Assembly (NCBI GenBank): GCA_003612285.1
Contig: RAYE01000013.1
Coordinates: 34,824 to 98,823 of the forward strand
Length of the DNA: 64,000 nucleotides
Source of the DNA: a bacterium D16-51
Lineage (GTDB): Bacteria; Bacillota; Clostridia; Lachnospirales; Lachnospiraceae
Direction of reading: 5' to 3'
The notes beneath the pieces were generated by a model. The model was given only the letters and a program-made list of their open reading frames with translations. It did no database searches and was not told the origin of the DNA. Positions within the stretch are counted from its first letter, which is position 1, and the number at the start of each line of letters is the position of its first letter. Positions 17,235 to 25,935 of the stretch are shown one piece after another. The position numbers and the translations under genes were made by a program.

Positions 17235-19718
17235 ATGGTGAAAGGTAAGCAAAAACAAGGTATGGGGGATGGGAAAGGGAATTTTTTAACGAGCATTAAA
17301 GGGAAAATTATATTGATGGGGACGGTTGCGATTGCAGCTTCCGGCGTCCTTGGTTATGTGGGGATGTCCTCTTTGAACAAGAGCAGCCGTAACAATGTGG
17401 TTTCTACAGATATTAATAGAATTAATCTATATCAGTATGAAAACCAAAGCCTGGATACATCCTATTTATATTTTTTGGAGGGGAAGTATCTTGATAATAT
17501 TGTAGAAAACCTTGGAAAGATGGTGGAACTGGCAGATTCTGCTGAGGGGAAAGGCGGGAGTTCTGTTAAGGATGATATTTCATCTATGGGAAAGACGATT
17601 AAAGACTGTAAAGGAAACTATGAGGAAATCCGTAAACTGAGCGGGGAGCGCGGCTTTGATAAAGAGACCGGGCAGTATGCAGAGTTTTTGTCCCAGGATA
17701 CAGAGATTGACGGGACATTTACGCAGATTAAAGATGATAAGTCATGGGTGGACGGTTCCTGGAAGGAGATTGGCAGCAGCGGCAGGACAGTGCGGGTTGA
17801 TGGGAAAAGGTATTACAAATATACCTATAGCTGCCCTGTGCCGGATGTTGGGAAAAGGGAAAACTTCCTGGCAAGGATTGGCGGGACAGCAGTGCAGTAC
17901 CGGGGTAATGTTTACTTAAATAATATTACGTTCCGTGCAGGTGGAAAAACGAAGAAGGTAGATATTGCTTCCCAAACAGAAGAGAACTTGTCCGGTACAT
18001 ATGGTGATGCATTTAAAGGGCTGAAAATCGGGAAATTTGGCGGGAAGGATACCGTAATTGCCAAAGCGCAGTATACAAAGGCAAATAACGCATGGGAAGA
18101 AGTTTCCTTTAAATTCCCAATGTCAGCTTTTAATATGCAGAATTATGACAGCGTATCTTATGACGTATATTTTGAAGCAGGGGGAGGGAGGACGCTTCAG
18201 GCGGCCAGCGCCTTTGCTGATAAATATGATTTTAATGGTGCCCTGGCCAAAATAAATACTGACTTTGCAGCATACAGCAAACATGTGGTGGAAGGGAGCG
18301 AGGTGGCAGAAGAGGTTCAGGCCATTCAGGGACTGTTTGAAGAGGTTGCCACAAACCTGGAAGCTTATGTTAAGGAGGAAGCTTTAAAGAGCGAGATATT
18401 GGAAAAGGTAAATGCAAAGCTTTCCGCATTTAGCAGTATGTCAGAAAAAGATAGCGAAGTGCTTTCGCTAAAAGCAGAAAACATTAAACTTTCCAGCCAG
18501 CTTACAAAATATACAGATGAAGTGCGCGATACAATGGAGGAAAATAATGAGTCGACAAAGAGCAGCCTGTTTGTTATGATTTTACTGATTCTACTTGTCA
18601 GCGCCGCTATTATTGTGCTGAGCACGGCATATATTGGGTACAGTATGAACAGGAGTGTTACAAAGTTCCGTGATACGCTTTCTAATATGACAAATGGGAA
18701 TCTGACTGTCAGGGCAGATGAGGCAGGGAAGGATGAATTTTCTGTTTTTGGGAAATATGTCAATGAATTTTTAAGCAAGATATCAAGTGTAATCCGTGTG
18801 GCGCAGGATATTTCGGAAAAGGTGAAAAATTCCGGCGATGCGCTTGACAGCATGGCGAAAGGCAGTAATGTTACATCGGCTGAGATTAATAAGGCGGTTG
18901 AGGATATTTCCTGTGGGGCAGTTACGCAGGCAGAAGAGGTGGAAACAGCTTCTTCACAGATTACTGAGATGGGAAATGCCTTTGGCACGATTGTGGAAAA
19001 CGTCGAAAATCTGGGGGATGTTACAGATAAGATGAAGCATGTCAGTGATGAATCTTCCGTATTTATGAAGGAGTTAAGTGATACAAATGGAAAAACATCC
19101 GGCGCTTTTGCAAAAGTAGTAGAACAAATCCATGTTACAAATGAATCTGTGAAGAAAATCAGGGAAGTGACGGAGCTGATTACTTCAATTGCAAACCAGA
19201 CAAATCTTTTGTCTTTGAATGCAAGCATTGAAGCCGCGAGAGCGGGGGAAGCAGGGAAAGGTTTTGCGGTTGTAGCGACAGAAATATCACAGCTTGCAGC
19301 GCAGTCCGGCTCTTCTGCAAATACAATCCGCGGGATTATTGAGGAGCTGGTGCATGAGTCAGAGCTTACGGTTGGAATTGTGGATGAGGTATCAGAAATT
19401 ATTGTCAGCCAGCAGGATAAAATACAGCAGACAAGTGAACATTTTGGCACGCTGGAGGATGGGATTGACAAGTCGGATGATGAAATGTCACAGATTCGGA
19501 GAAGTACGGCTGCCTGTGAGAATGCGCGCAAAAAGGTAGATGAAGTAATTATGGGGCTGTCTGCAATTTCAGAACAGAATGCAGCTTCGGCGGAAGAAAC
19601 AACGGCTTCGATGGCGGAACTGAACGAGACGATTTCAAACCTGGTGATTACTTCAAAGGAATTAAATGACCTGGCAAGTGAGCTGGACAACAATTTGAAA
19701 TTTTTCCATATTGTGTAA
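17235..19718 (+). CDS. Methyl-accepting chemotaxis protein with a carbohydrate-binding-like sensor
   Basis: An 827-residue chemoreceptor. TM1 spans about residues 24-44 and TM2 about 442-468. A HAMP linker follows ([20 protein letters not shown]), then a cytoplasmic signalling domain with the conserved hairpin tip [20 protein letters not shown] and [15 protein letters not shown]. The extracellular part contains a stretch (about 190-315) with beta-rich, jelly-roll-like features: [25 protein letters not shown] and [15 protein letters not shown]. These resemble segments of carbohydrate-binding modules and related sugar-binding beta-sandwiches. The ATG at 17235 has AAGGAG upstream and is preferred over an open frame from 17118. 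Its position between alpha-galactosidase and mutase genes suggests it senses a plant polysaccharide fragment. Ligand identity is inference. Confidence 0.9.
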   Translation: MVKGKQKQGMGDGKGNFLTSIKGKIILMGTVAIAASGVLGYVGMSSLNKSSRNNVVSTDINRINLYQYENQSLDTSYLYFLEGKYLDNIVENLGKMVELADSAEGKGGSSVKDDISSMGKTIKDCKGNYEEIRKLSGERGFDKETGQYAEFLSQDTEIDGTFTQIKDDKSWVDGSWKEIGSSGRTVRVDGKRYYKYTYSCPVPDVGKRENFLARIGGTAVQYRGNVYLNNITFRAGGKTKKVDIASQTEENLSGTYGDAFKGLKIGKFGGKDTVIAKAQYTKANNAWEEVSFKFPMSAFNMQNYDSVSYDVYFEAGGGRTLQAASAFADKYDFNGALAKINTDFAAYSKHVVEGSEVAEEVQAIQGLFEEVATNLEAYVKEEALKSEILEKVNAKLSAFSSMSEKDSEVLSLKAENIKLSSQLTKYTDEVRDTMEENNESTKSSLFVMILLILLVSAAIIVLSTAYIGYSMNRSVTKFRDTLSNMTNGNLTVRADEAGKDEFSVFGKYVNEFLSKISSVIRVAQDISEKVKNSGDALDSMAKGSNVTSAEINKAVEDISCGAVTQAEEVETASSQITEMGNAFGTIVENVENLGDVTDKMKHVSDESSVFMKELSDTNGKTSGAFAKVVEQIHVTNESVKKIREVTELITSIANQTNLLSLNASIEAARAGEAGKGFAVVATEISQLAAQSGSSANTIRGIIEELVHESELTVGIVDEVSEIIVSQQDKIQQTSEHFGTLEDGIDKSDDEMSQIRRSTAACENARKKVDEVIMGLSAISEQNAASAEETTASMAELNETISNLVITSKELNDLASELDNNLKFFHIV

Positions 19719-19725
19719 ATGAATC

Positions 19726-19811
19726 TTGACAGCGAATTAAATTTAATATAAAATTAACTTAAAAATTAATTTAACATTATAAGGACTGTAAATAAATTCA
19801 TTTATAGTTCC
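19726..19811 (+). promoter_or_regulatory. Promoter and leader hairpin of the mutase gene
   Basis: TTGACA (19726-19731), 17-bp spacer, TAAAAT (19749-19754), the same architecture as the GH36 promoter. Downstream lies TTAAC-rich DNA. AGGACTGTAAATAAA then TTTATAGTTCCT forms a palindrome (about 19782-19811) of the AGGAACTG family, ending just before the ribosome binding site. Confidence 0.7.
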
Positions 19812-19831
19812 TAAAGATTGGAGGAGAAAAA

Positions 19832-21550
19832 ATGGATTACAAAGAGGTGTATGAAACATGGTGTACGGATTCCTATTTTGATGAGGAAACAAAAAAGGAA
19901 TTAAAGGATTTGGCGGGCAATGAAGAAGAAATTAAGGATCGTTTTTACCGCCAGCTTGAATTTGGGACAGGAGGCCTCCGTGGCGTGATTGGGGCAGGTA
20001 CCAACAGGATGAATATTTATACTGTCCGCCAGGCAACGCAGGGGCTTGCAAATTATATTTTAAGTGAAAACGGGCAGGAAAAGGGCGTGGCAATTGCCTA
20101 TGATTCCAGGAGGATGTCGCCGGAATTTGCAAAGGAAGCTGCACTTTGCCTGAACGCAAATGGAATCAAAGCATATTTGTTTGAGTCGCTCCGCCCAACG
20201 CCGGAACTTTCATTTGCAGTGCGCTACCTCGGCTGCATTGCGGGAATCGTTGTAACAGCAAGCCATAACCCAAGGGAATATAATGGGTACAAAGTATATT
20301 GGGAAGATGGCGCGCAGATTACCCCGCCGCATGATAAAAATATCCTGGCAGAGGTTGCCAAAGTTACGGATTTTGGGATGATTCGCACAATGGCGGAAGA
20401 AGAAGCTGTTCAGAAGGGGCTTCTGCATATAATTGACAGTTCCGTGGATGATGAATATATGGCAGAATTAAAGAAGCAGAGCATCCACCCGGAGATGATT
20501 GAAAAGGTTTCAAAGGATATTAAGATTGTCTATACACCGCTGCATGGGACGGGCAATATTCCTGTCAGGCGCGTATTAAAGGAACTTGGTTTTGAAAATG
20601 TCTATGTGGTAAAAGAGCAGGAGAAACCAGACGGGGCATTCCCAACGGTAGCTTACCCGAACCCGGAGGACGCTAAAGCATGGGAACTGGCATTAAAACT
20701 TGCAAAAGAAGTAGATGCCGATATTGTGCTTGCGACTGACCCGGATGCAGACCGTCTTGGGGTTTATGCAAAAGATACCAGGACAGGGGAATATGTCAGC
20801 TTTACCGGAAACATGTCAGGTTCTTTGATTGCAGAGTATATTTTGCGCGAAAAGGCGGCAAAGAATGAGATGCCAGAGAACCCGGCCATTATTGAAACAA
20901 TTGTTACAACGGATATGTTAAAGGCAGTTGCAAAAGAGTATGGCGCTGCATTGATAGAAGTTTTGACAGGCTTTAAATACATTGGGGAACAGATTAAATT
21001 ATTTGAACAGGACAACAGCCATCACTATGTATTTGGGATGGAAGAAAGTTATGGCTGCCTTGCCGGGACATATGCGCGTGACAAGGATGCCTGTGTTGCA
21101 GTTATGATGCTGTGTGAGGTGGCAGCATATTATAAATTGCAGGGTAAGACGCTTTGCGATGCCATGGAAGAGATGTACCAGAAATATGGCTATTATCAGG
21201 AAGGGCTTGCAACAGTTACAAAGAAGGGCATGGATGGCGCACAGCAGATTCAGGATTTGATGGCAGGCCAGCGGAAGAACCCGCCGAAAGAACTTGGCGG
21301 ATATAAAGTGCTCCGTGTCCGTGATTACCAGGAGGATAAGGTTACAGATATGGAGACAGGGCAGGAGTCCCCGACAGGGCTTCCGGCTTCCAATGTTCTT
21401 TACTATGAACTGGAAAATAATGCATGGTGCTGTGTCCGCCCTTCCGGTACAGAACCAAAAATTAAATATTATTTTGGCGTAAAGGGAGAATCCGTTGCGG
21501 ATGCAAAGGGGAAACTGGAAGCGCTGAAAAAAGATATTATGGGAGAATAG
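19832..21550 (+). CDS. Phosphoglucomutase/phosphomannomutase
   Basis: A 572-residue alpha-D-phosphohexomutase, cytosolic. The phosphoserine loop is GIVVTASHNPREYNGYKV (Ser 144), the magnesium loop is TDPDADRLGV, the sugar-specificity loop is GMEESYGC, and the C-terminal phosphate-binding loop is RPSGTEPKIKYYF. Length and motifs match Firmicute PgcA/ManB-type enzymes. It would convert glucose-1-phosphate or mannose-1-phosphate to the 6-phosphates. That is the step needed after the GH130 phosphorylases and upstream of mannose-6-phosphate isomerase. RBS is GGAGGAG. A terminator follows. Confidence 0.95.
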   Translation: MDYKEVYETWCTDSYFDEETKKELKDLAGNEEEIKDRFYRQLEFGTGGLRGVIGAGTNRMNIYTVRQATQGLANYILSENGQEKGVAIAYDSRRMSPEFAKEAALCLNANGIKAYLFESLRPTPELSFAVRYLGCIAGIVVTASHNPREYNGYKVYWEDGAQITPPHDKNILAEVAKVTDFGMIRTMAEEEAVQKGLLHIIDSSVDDEYMAELKKQSIHPEMIEKVSKDIKIVYTPLHGTGNIPVRRVLKELGFENVYVVKEQEKPDGAFPTVAYPNPEDAKAWELALKLAKEVDADIVLATDPDADRLGVYAKDTRTGEYVSFTGNMSGSLIAEYILREKAAKNEMPENPAIIETIVTTDMLKAVAKEYGAALIEVLTGFKYIGEQIKLFEQDNSHHYVFGMEESYGCLAGTYARDKDACVAVMMLCEVAAYYKLQGKTLCDAMEEMYQKYGYYQEGLATVTKKGMDGAQQIQDLMAGQRKNPPKELGGYKVLRVRDYQEDKVTDMETGQESPTGLPASNVLYYELENNAWCCVRPSGTEPKIKYYFGVKGESVADAKGKLEALKKDIMGE

Positions 21551-21589
21551 GGCAGGGCTGTCGTAAAAAATTAATGATATGAAATGATA

Positions 21590-21623
21590 AAGGCGTGTTT
21601 GAGATGAAACTCAGGCACGCCTT
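21590..21623 (+). terminator. Intrinsic terminator, repeat-type
   Basis: AAGGCGTGTTTGAG (21590-21603) pairs with CTCAGGCACGCCTT (21610-21623). The flanking sequence TTAATGATATGAA and the stem recur almost unchanged at about 25058-25112 after the HD-GYP gene. Confidence 0.8.
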
Positions 21624-22074
21624 ATGTTGCTTTATCAACTTTCAGTCGCATGATGGGCTTGCTGATTGAGAAATCAGCAGGCATTGTGAAACAGCTTGTC
21701 CTTGAAATGTAGGGCAAGCTGTTAAGCACGGATCGTAGCAGAGCGTAGACTGACGTATCAGATAAAATTTAGTCAAGTAAAAACGTTGACATGCAACTGC
21801 CTTAGTAATATACTCAAGAAGGATTAGTAACTTTCATAGTCAGCTCCCTTTCATAAATGATAAGAACTCATTGATTGAATAACCACACGATTAAGCTAAG
21901 CTGCTTAAACAATTCTTGCATGTATTATCCCCCGTTTTGTTTTGACAGGATTACCAGCGACCTCCTGAAAGTAGAATTGTAGGATGGAATCCATCAAAGC
22001 AACAAGGATGCCATCGGTTTATGATCTCACTGTTACAGGAAGATTAGATAAAGCATCCCTTCCTGTCCTTTATT
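21624..22074. other. Gene-free stretch with an isolated consensus promoter
   Basis: No convincing gene is found on either strand. TTGACA (21787-21792) and TATACT (21810-21815) with a 17-bp spacer form a near-consensus rightward promoter with no gene for about 580 bases. On the other strand there are only tiny frames, such as MKVTNPS behind AAAGGGAG and a roughly 20-residue frame ending near 21635. The stretch may be remnant mobile DNA or encode an RNA. Confidence 0.4.
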
Positions 22075-22202
22075 GTTACTATTCACGGACATTCTTTTTC
22101 TCGCGATAGACCCTTTGCCTGCGGCATAGGCCATCGCTATGCGGTTTTGTCTATCTTATGAAAAAAGAACAGCCTTTTAAGGAATTGACCGTGAATAGTA
22201 AC
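22075..22202. repeat. 128-bp hairpin element with GTTACTATTCACGG terminal inverted repeats
   Basis: GTTACTATTCACGG (22075-22088) is mirrored exactly by CCGTGAATAGTAAC (22189-22202). Inner arms also pair: TTCTTTTT with AAAAAGAA and ATAGAC with GTCTAT. The right terminal sequence recurs at 63911-63924, and a related partial copy is at 2121-2160. It has no coding content and is MITE-like. Confidence 0.7.
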
Positions 22203-22249
22203 CTTTTATTATTTGTGCCATCGGCTAAAAGGCGGCGGAATGGAGATTA

Positions 22250-22357
22250 GTGTGAAAAATCACACTGATGTGCTGATTTTTCACACGGCTATTTGTTTTT
22301 GAGCAAAACAAATAGCTTTGATGGCAGATGAGAAACTGCATTCGCAGCTTTCTCATC
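22250..22357 (+). repeat. Row of three hairpins upstream of a secreted-protein gene
   Basis: GTGTGAAAAATCA (22250-22262)/TGATTTTTCACAC (22274-22286), GCTATTTGTTTT (22288-22299)/AAAACAAATAGC (22305-22316), and GATGAGAAACTGC (22328-22340)/GCAGCTTTCTCATC (22344-22357, one bulge) follow one another. They end about 40 bases before the next start codon. Confidence 0.65.
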
Positions 22358-22395
22358 GCCTCTTCGCAACAAGTTGCTCAGAAATGAGGATTTTT

Positions 22396-23145
22396 ATGAA
22401 AAAGAAAATAATTTTAGGGATAATTTTATTGTGCATAATTACAAATATATCATTTTCAAGGGCGGAAGAGCCAAATTATGAATTATTGGTAAAGCAGATT
22501 AACAATTATGCCAAAGAGGGAGTGGAGAATAAATTTGAATCTATGGCATCTTTATTGTGGGATGACCCGGACATCGAAATTTCCGGCAGGAAAAAAGAAG
22601 CACAGTTAGGACTCCCTTTTATTTATTATGATGCCAACTGCGGATCTAACCAAAATATGGATTTTTATTATCCTGTAATGGTAAAAGGAAAAGTAGTTGG
22701 AATAATTGAGGCGATTTTATACAATGGAGATTGGACACTATCTATTACGGATATAAACAATGATTTTAAACAATTAAATGATATAGATTATAATCATGAC
22801 CAACCACTATTTTACACTATGGGAAGTGATGTTTTTATGGAAACTGCAAAATCTTGTATAAAATTTACTAATTTATTGGACAGTGTTAAAGAGACTTCTT
22901 TGCAAAAGGAATTTTCATTAAAATCTTATGAAGAAAAACTGAAGGAAATTGTTCAAAATACCCAAAATTTTCGCGATAGTTCTCAGAGTTTAAAAGCAAC
23001 AGACACAAACAGGAAAGAAAAGGAAACTGATACAAGCTTAAATCGGGACAGCAGCCAAAATCGGACAGAAGGCAAATGGATATATGTAGGTATTGCTGTA
23101 ATAATTTTGATTATTATAGTTGTATTACTAAGGCGAAAAAAATGA
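22396..23145 (+). CDS. Secreted, C-terminally membrane-anchored protein of unknown function
   Basis: A 249-residue protein. A signal peptide (KKKIILGIILLCIITNISFS) is followed by an extracellular domain of about 170 residues, then a polar, low-complexity stalk rich in Ser, Thr, Asn and Lys. A single transmembrane helix (IYVGIAVIILIIIVVLL) with a stop-transfer RRKK tail ends the protein. No LPXTG sortase signal precedes the helix, so it is a type I membrane protein. Start 22396 is chosen for its signal peptide and GAGGA upstream, although the frame is open from 22318. No known family is recognised. Codons are AT-richer than in the neighbouring metabolic genes, suggesting an accessory origin. 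Confidence 0.75.
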   Translation: MKKKIILGIILLCIITNISFSRAEEPNYELLVKQINNYAKEGVENKFESMASLLWDDPDIEISGRKKEAQLGLPFIYYDANCGSNQNMDFYYPVMVKGKVVGIIEAILYNGDWTLSITDINNDFKQLNDIDYNHDQPLFYTMGSDVFMETAKSCIKFTNLLDSVKETSLQKEFSLKSYEEKLKEIVQNTQNFRDSSQSLKATDTNRKEKETDTSLNRDSSQNRTEGKWIYVGIAVIILIIIVVLLRRKK

Positions 23146-23730
23146 AAATGTTGTTGCTCTGTTAAAGATTGTTACTGTCCATTCCGTACCCGGTAATAGC
23201 AGCGGATATCCCTGCAGCACACGAAGTACAGCCTGGCTATGCTCTTATCGTCATTATGTTTGCAGCGCATCCATTTGAGCAGGATAAAGCTTGTGAATAT
23301 TTTCAGACTGAAATCCTTATGGGAAAGTTGAGTTATTATAGCGTAAAAAATTAATGATAAGTATTTAATTAGAAACTATTAATAATTAAATGGAACAACT
23401 TACTGAAAAAACGAAGAGGATTATTGCTGAAATATGCTTGCTGTATGTTTGGGAGTATATTCTGCATAAATTTAATTGTTTTAAATTGTTGTAAATAATG
23501 TTTGGATGGTATATACTATTTTCCATAAGGCATCCTCTGAAGTGGTTAAAAACAGTATACACTACAAAAGGATAGATGTCTTATTATTTTGTGCAATTTT
23601 TAAATGTTCTCATTTATAGTTGGAAATAAATCCATATTGAGGAGAATGTCAATGGATAAAAACAGAATGGTTAAAAGCATGATTCAGAGGGAAAAGAGTA
23701 AGAAAGAGCGGAAAGGACGGTGTATAAGCT
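23146..23730. other. Gene-poor stretch with a promoter for the HD-GYP gene
   Basis: TTGTAA (23489-23494) and TATACT (23512-23517), spacer 17 bp, form a good promoter and imply a leader of about 200 bases before the HD-GYP start. A 61-codon frame at 23169-23354 has no supporting features and may be a remnant. A weakly supported small frame begins at 23652 behind GAGGAG and runs into the HD-GYP gene out of frame. Confidence 0.45.
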
Positions 23731-25074
23731 ATGGAAACAGAAATATTAGAAATACTGGAAACGGCGGCAATTGCGGTCAGCGGTTTCCTGATAAAAAAAT
23801 ATGTATTTTTAGAGCCGGATATGGAGGCAAAGAAGCAGCGCATCTTTTATCTGGTCAGTTTTTTCCTGATTGGCATTGTGTTCTTGGTTTTTGGAAAAGA
23901 TGCGGCAAACATGACAGCACTGCTTTTAATTGGGCTGAATATCTGCCTTGGCAGGAAAAAGCATCGTCTGTATGGACTGATTCAGATGCTGCCATTTCCG
24001 GGAATTATTAACGGACTTCTTGTTCCGACGCTGCTTGTACCGCCGTATTTCTTTGCGCTGTCAGTACAAGAGACGTTCATTTACCAGTTTATCCTTTATG
24101 GGGCATTAGCCGTGCTGTTTCTTTTATTCTATATAAAAGGGAAAAGCTGGCGGAGTTGGTTTCAGGATAATATGCAGCACAGGAGTCTTCGGAAATCAGA
24201 AAAGTATCTGCTATGGGTAATTGGGATTCTGATGCTTCTCTTTTCTAATCACACGACAATGCAGATTACATTGGACAGCGGCAATGTGCGGGCGGCAGAC
24301 AGCATATATGGGCGGGGGCTGGCTCCTTTTATCGGAATTACCAGCGTTTCCGCCTTTGTTATGACGATTACAATTATCGTGCTGATTATGCAGGGCAATA
24401 AGCGTTCCTTTTACCATGAGAGGATTTCCCGTATGCAGTCGGGTATGATTACGTTCATGGCGGAGGTCGTGGAAAACAGGGACGACAATACGGGCGGGCA
24501 TATCAGGCGCACTGCGGCATATGTAGAGTGCATTGCAAAGGAACTGAAAAGGCAGGGAATATACAGTGATATTCTTACAGACAGATATTTAAGTGACATG
24601 GTAATTGTAGCACCACTTCACGACATTGGAAAAATACATATACCAGATGCTGTCCTGAATAAGCCGGGAAGGCTGACAGAAGAAGAATTTGAGATAATGA
24701 AAACGCATACCACAGCAGGGGAGAAACTGCTTAACCACGCAAAGGTGGAGCTTGGGGAATCGGGGTATTTGAATATGGCAGTGGAGATGGCGGCGTATCA
24801 TCACGAGTGGTGGAATGGAAAAGGTTATCCCTATGGCATCGGTGGGGAAGAAATACCGCTTTGTGCAAGGGTTATGGCGGTGGCAGATGTTTTTGACGCA
24901 TTGACCTCCAAGCGTTGTTATAAAAATGCCATGCCGCTTGAAAAGGCATATGCAATTATCAGGGAGGAATCCGGCACACACTTTGATCCGGCAGTTGTGG
25001 AGGCATTTTTTGCGGTGGCAGGGGATATAGAGGAACAGAAGAAACTGAATAAAATAGTTAATGATATGAATTGA
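23731..25074 (+). CDS. Membrane-bound HD-GYP phosphodiesterase (cyclic-di-GMP type)
   Basis: A 447-residue protein. The N-terminal half (residues about 1-225) holds about seven hydrophobic segments, a probable membrane sensor. The C-terminal half is an HD-GYP domain. It shows NRDDNTGGHIRRTAAYVECIA, the HD metal pair in APLHDIGKIHIPDAVL, the HTTAGEKLL histidine, the HHEWWNGKGYPYG signature and ADVFDALTSKR. Such enzymes degrade cyclic-di-GMP to GMP, linking a membrane signal to motility or surface behaviour. RBS is weak (AAAGGACGG, spaced long). A repeat-type terminator overlaps the region just after the stop. The sensed signal is unknown. Confidence 0.9.
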   Translation: METEILEILETAAIAVSGFLIKKYVFLEPDMEAKKQRIFYLVSFFLIGIVFLVFGKDAANMTALLLIGLNICLGRKKHRLYGLIQMLPFPGIINGLLVPTLLVPPYFFALSVQETFIYQFILYGALAVLFLLFYIKGKSWRSWFQDNMQHRSLRKSEKYLLWVIGILMLLFSNHTTMQITLDSGNVRAADSIYGRGLAPFIGITSVSAFVMTITIIVLIMQGNKRSFYHERISRMQSGMITFMAEVVENRDDNTGGHIRRTAAYVECIAKELKRQGIYSDILTDRYLSDMVIVAPLHDIGKIHIPDAVLNKPGRLTEEEFEIMKTHTTAGEKLLNHAKVELGESGYLNMAVEMAAYHHEWWNGKGYPYGIGGEEIPLCARVMAVADVFDALTSKRCYKNAMPLEKAYAIIREESGTHFDPAVVEAFFAVAGDIEEQKKLNKIVNDMN

Positions 25075-25075
25075 T

Positions 25076-25112
25076 AAAGGCGTGTTTGAGATAAAACTCA
25101 GACACGCCTTTT
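25076..25112 (+). terminator. Intrinsic terminator, repeat-type
   Basis: AAAGGCGTGTTTGAG (25076-25090) pairs with CTCAGACACGCCTTT (25097-25111). It is a near-copy of the terminator after the mutase gene, including upstream flank. Confidence 0.85.
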
Positions 25113-25429
25113 GCTGTTTATATCCCAATCAGTTTTTCTCTGCTCCATATTCCCTGGGTTTTAGAAATACATTATCAATGAAAAGTATCTTATTTACCAG
25201 TCGCACTATATATTTGCATTTCGCGCAAAATCCGTAAACTGTCAGGGGAATATGATAGAATAAAAACACGCTCTAAGGCGGTATCCAAACATGGAAATAT
25301 ATCAAAGATGTATTTTAAGAGGGGAGAAAGTTCCTAAGAAGGGAGGAAAAGATAAGAAATAACACAAACTATTTCGCAGCAATTCCTACGAAACGGATTA
25401 TCAGAAAATGCAGAAAGGAAGGTTTAGAT
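25113..25429. other. Intergenic stretch before the secreted-protein pair
   Basis: No gene is supported. It contains half-units of two repeat families (AACACGCTCT near 25265 and AGTTCCTAAG near 25330) and a ribosome binding site AAAGGAAGG before 25430. No clear promoter was identified. Confidence 0.4.
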
Positions 25430-25894
25430 ATGAAAAATAATTTGAAACGGATTTTAAGTGTGGCGCTGGTGCTGTGCCTGGCTGCTAACTTATGTGGCAC
25501 TACGGTAAAAACTGCACAGGCAGCTGCATACAAGAAAACAATTAAAAAGATAGTTAAATTTAAGGCATGTGATGCCAGAGAATTTACCTTTCAACTGAAG
25601 TCAGCGGCGGAAGTGACAATAACAGCTAGTTTAAAAGGAAAAACTGTTGTAGGCCAGTATGTTGCAGTTCAACATAAAGGAAAAGGAAATGCTTTACAGG
25701 TTTTCGGTATGAAAGGCAAGAAGAAATCGAAAGAAAAAATAAAGTTTAAGAAGGGAACGCAGACGCTTTCGATTGGCAGCGGCGGAAGTGAGACAATAAA
25801 TCTTGTAATAGAGATAACGGCTAAAAAGCCTGTATTGCAATTCCTGTCGGTAAAAGAGCCGAAAAAAGAGACTTGGCCGGAAGATGTTGGTTAA
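25430..25894 (+). CDS. Small secreted protein of unknown function
   Basis: A 154-residue protein with a clear signal peptide (RILSVALVLCLAANLCG, cleavage near TAQAAA). The mature part is lysine-rich and beta-patterned (AREFTFQLKSAAEVTITASLKG, then LSIGSGGSETINLVIEITA), compatible with a small beta-sandwich. No cysteine pair, anchor or enzyme motif is seen. It lies 41 bases before the Ig-like protein gene, and the two are probably co-expressed surface or cell-wall-associated proteins. Confidence 0.75.
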   Translation: MKNNLKRILSVALVLCLAANLCGTTVKTAQAAAYKKTIKKIVKFKACDAREFTFQLKSAAEVTITASLKGKTVVGQYVAVQHKGKGNALQVFGMKGKKKSKEKIKFKKGTQTLSIGSGGSETINLVIEITAKKPVLQFLSVKEPKKETWPEDVG

Positions 25895-25935
25895 GATAAA
25901 ACAGAGTTTATGGAATGAAAGGAGGGCTATACAGC

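Noticed and set aside
17100..17235. A sigma-D type flagellar promoter before the chemoreceptor
   Set aside because: TAAA and GATAA words occur, but their spacing does not fit the sigma-D consensus; a sigma-A-like TTGAAT/TAAAGT pair is equally possible.
18365..19693. A 442-codon minus-strand frame opposite the chemoreceptor
   Set aside because: It is the antisense of a clear MCP signalling domain, serine-rich by mirror of the coding strand, with no ribosome binding site or family features.
23604..24011. A 135-codon frame overlapping the HD-GYP start
   Set aside because: Beyond 23731 it is out of frame with a well-supported HD-GYP gene. The ATG at 23652 has a fair ribosome binding site, so only a short leader peptide remains possible.
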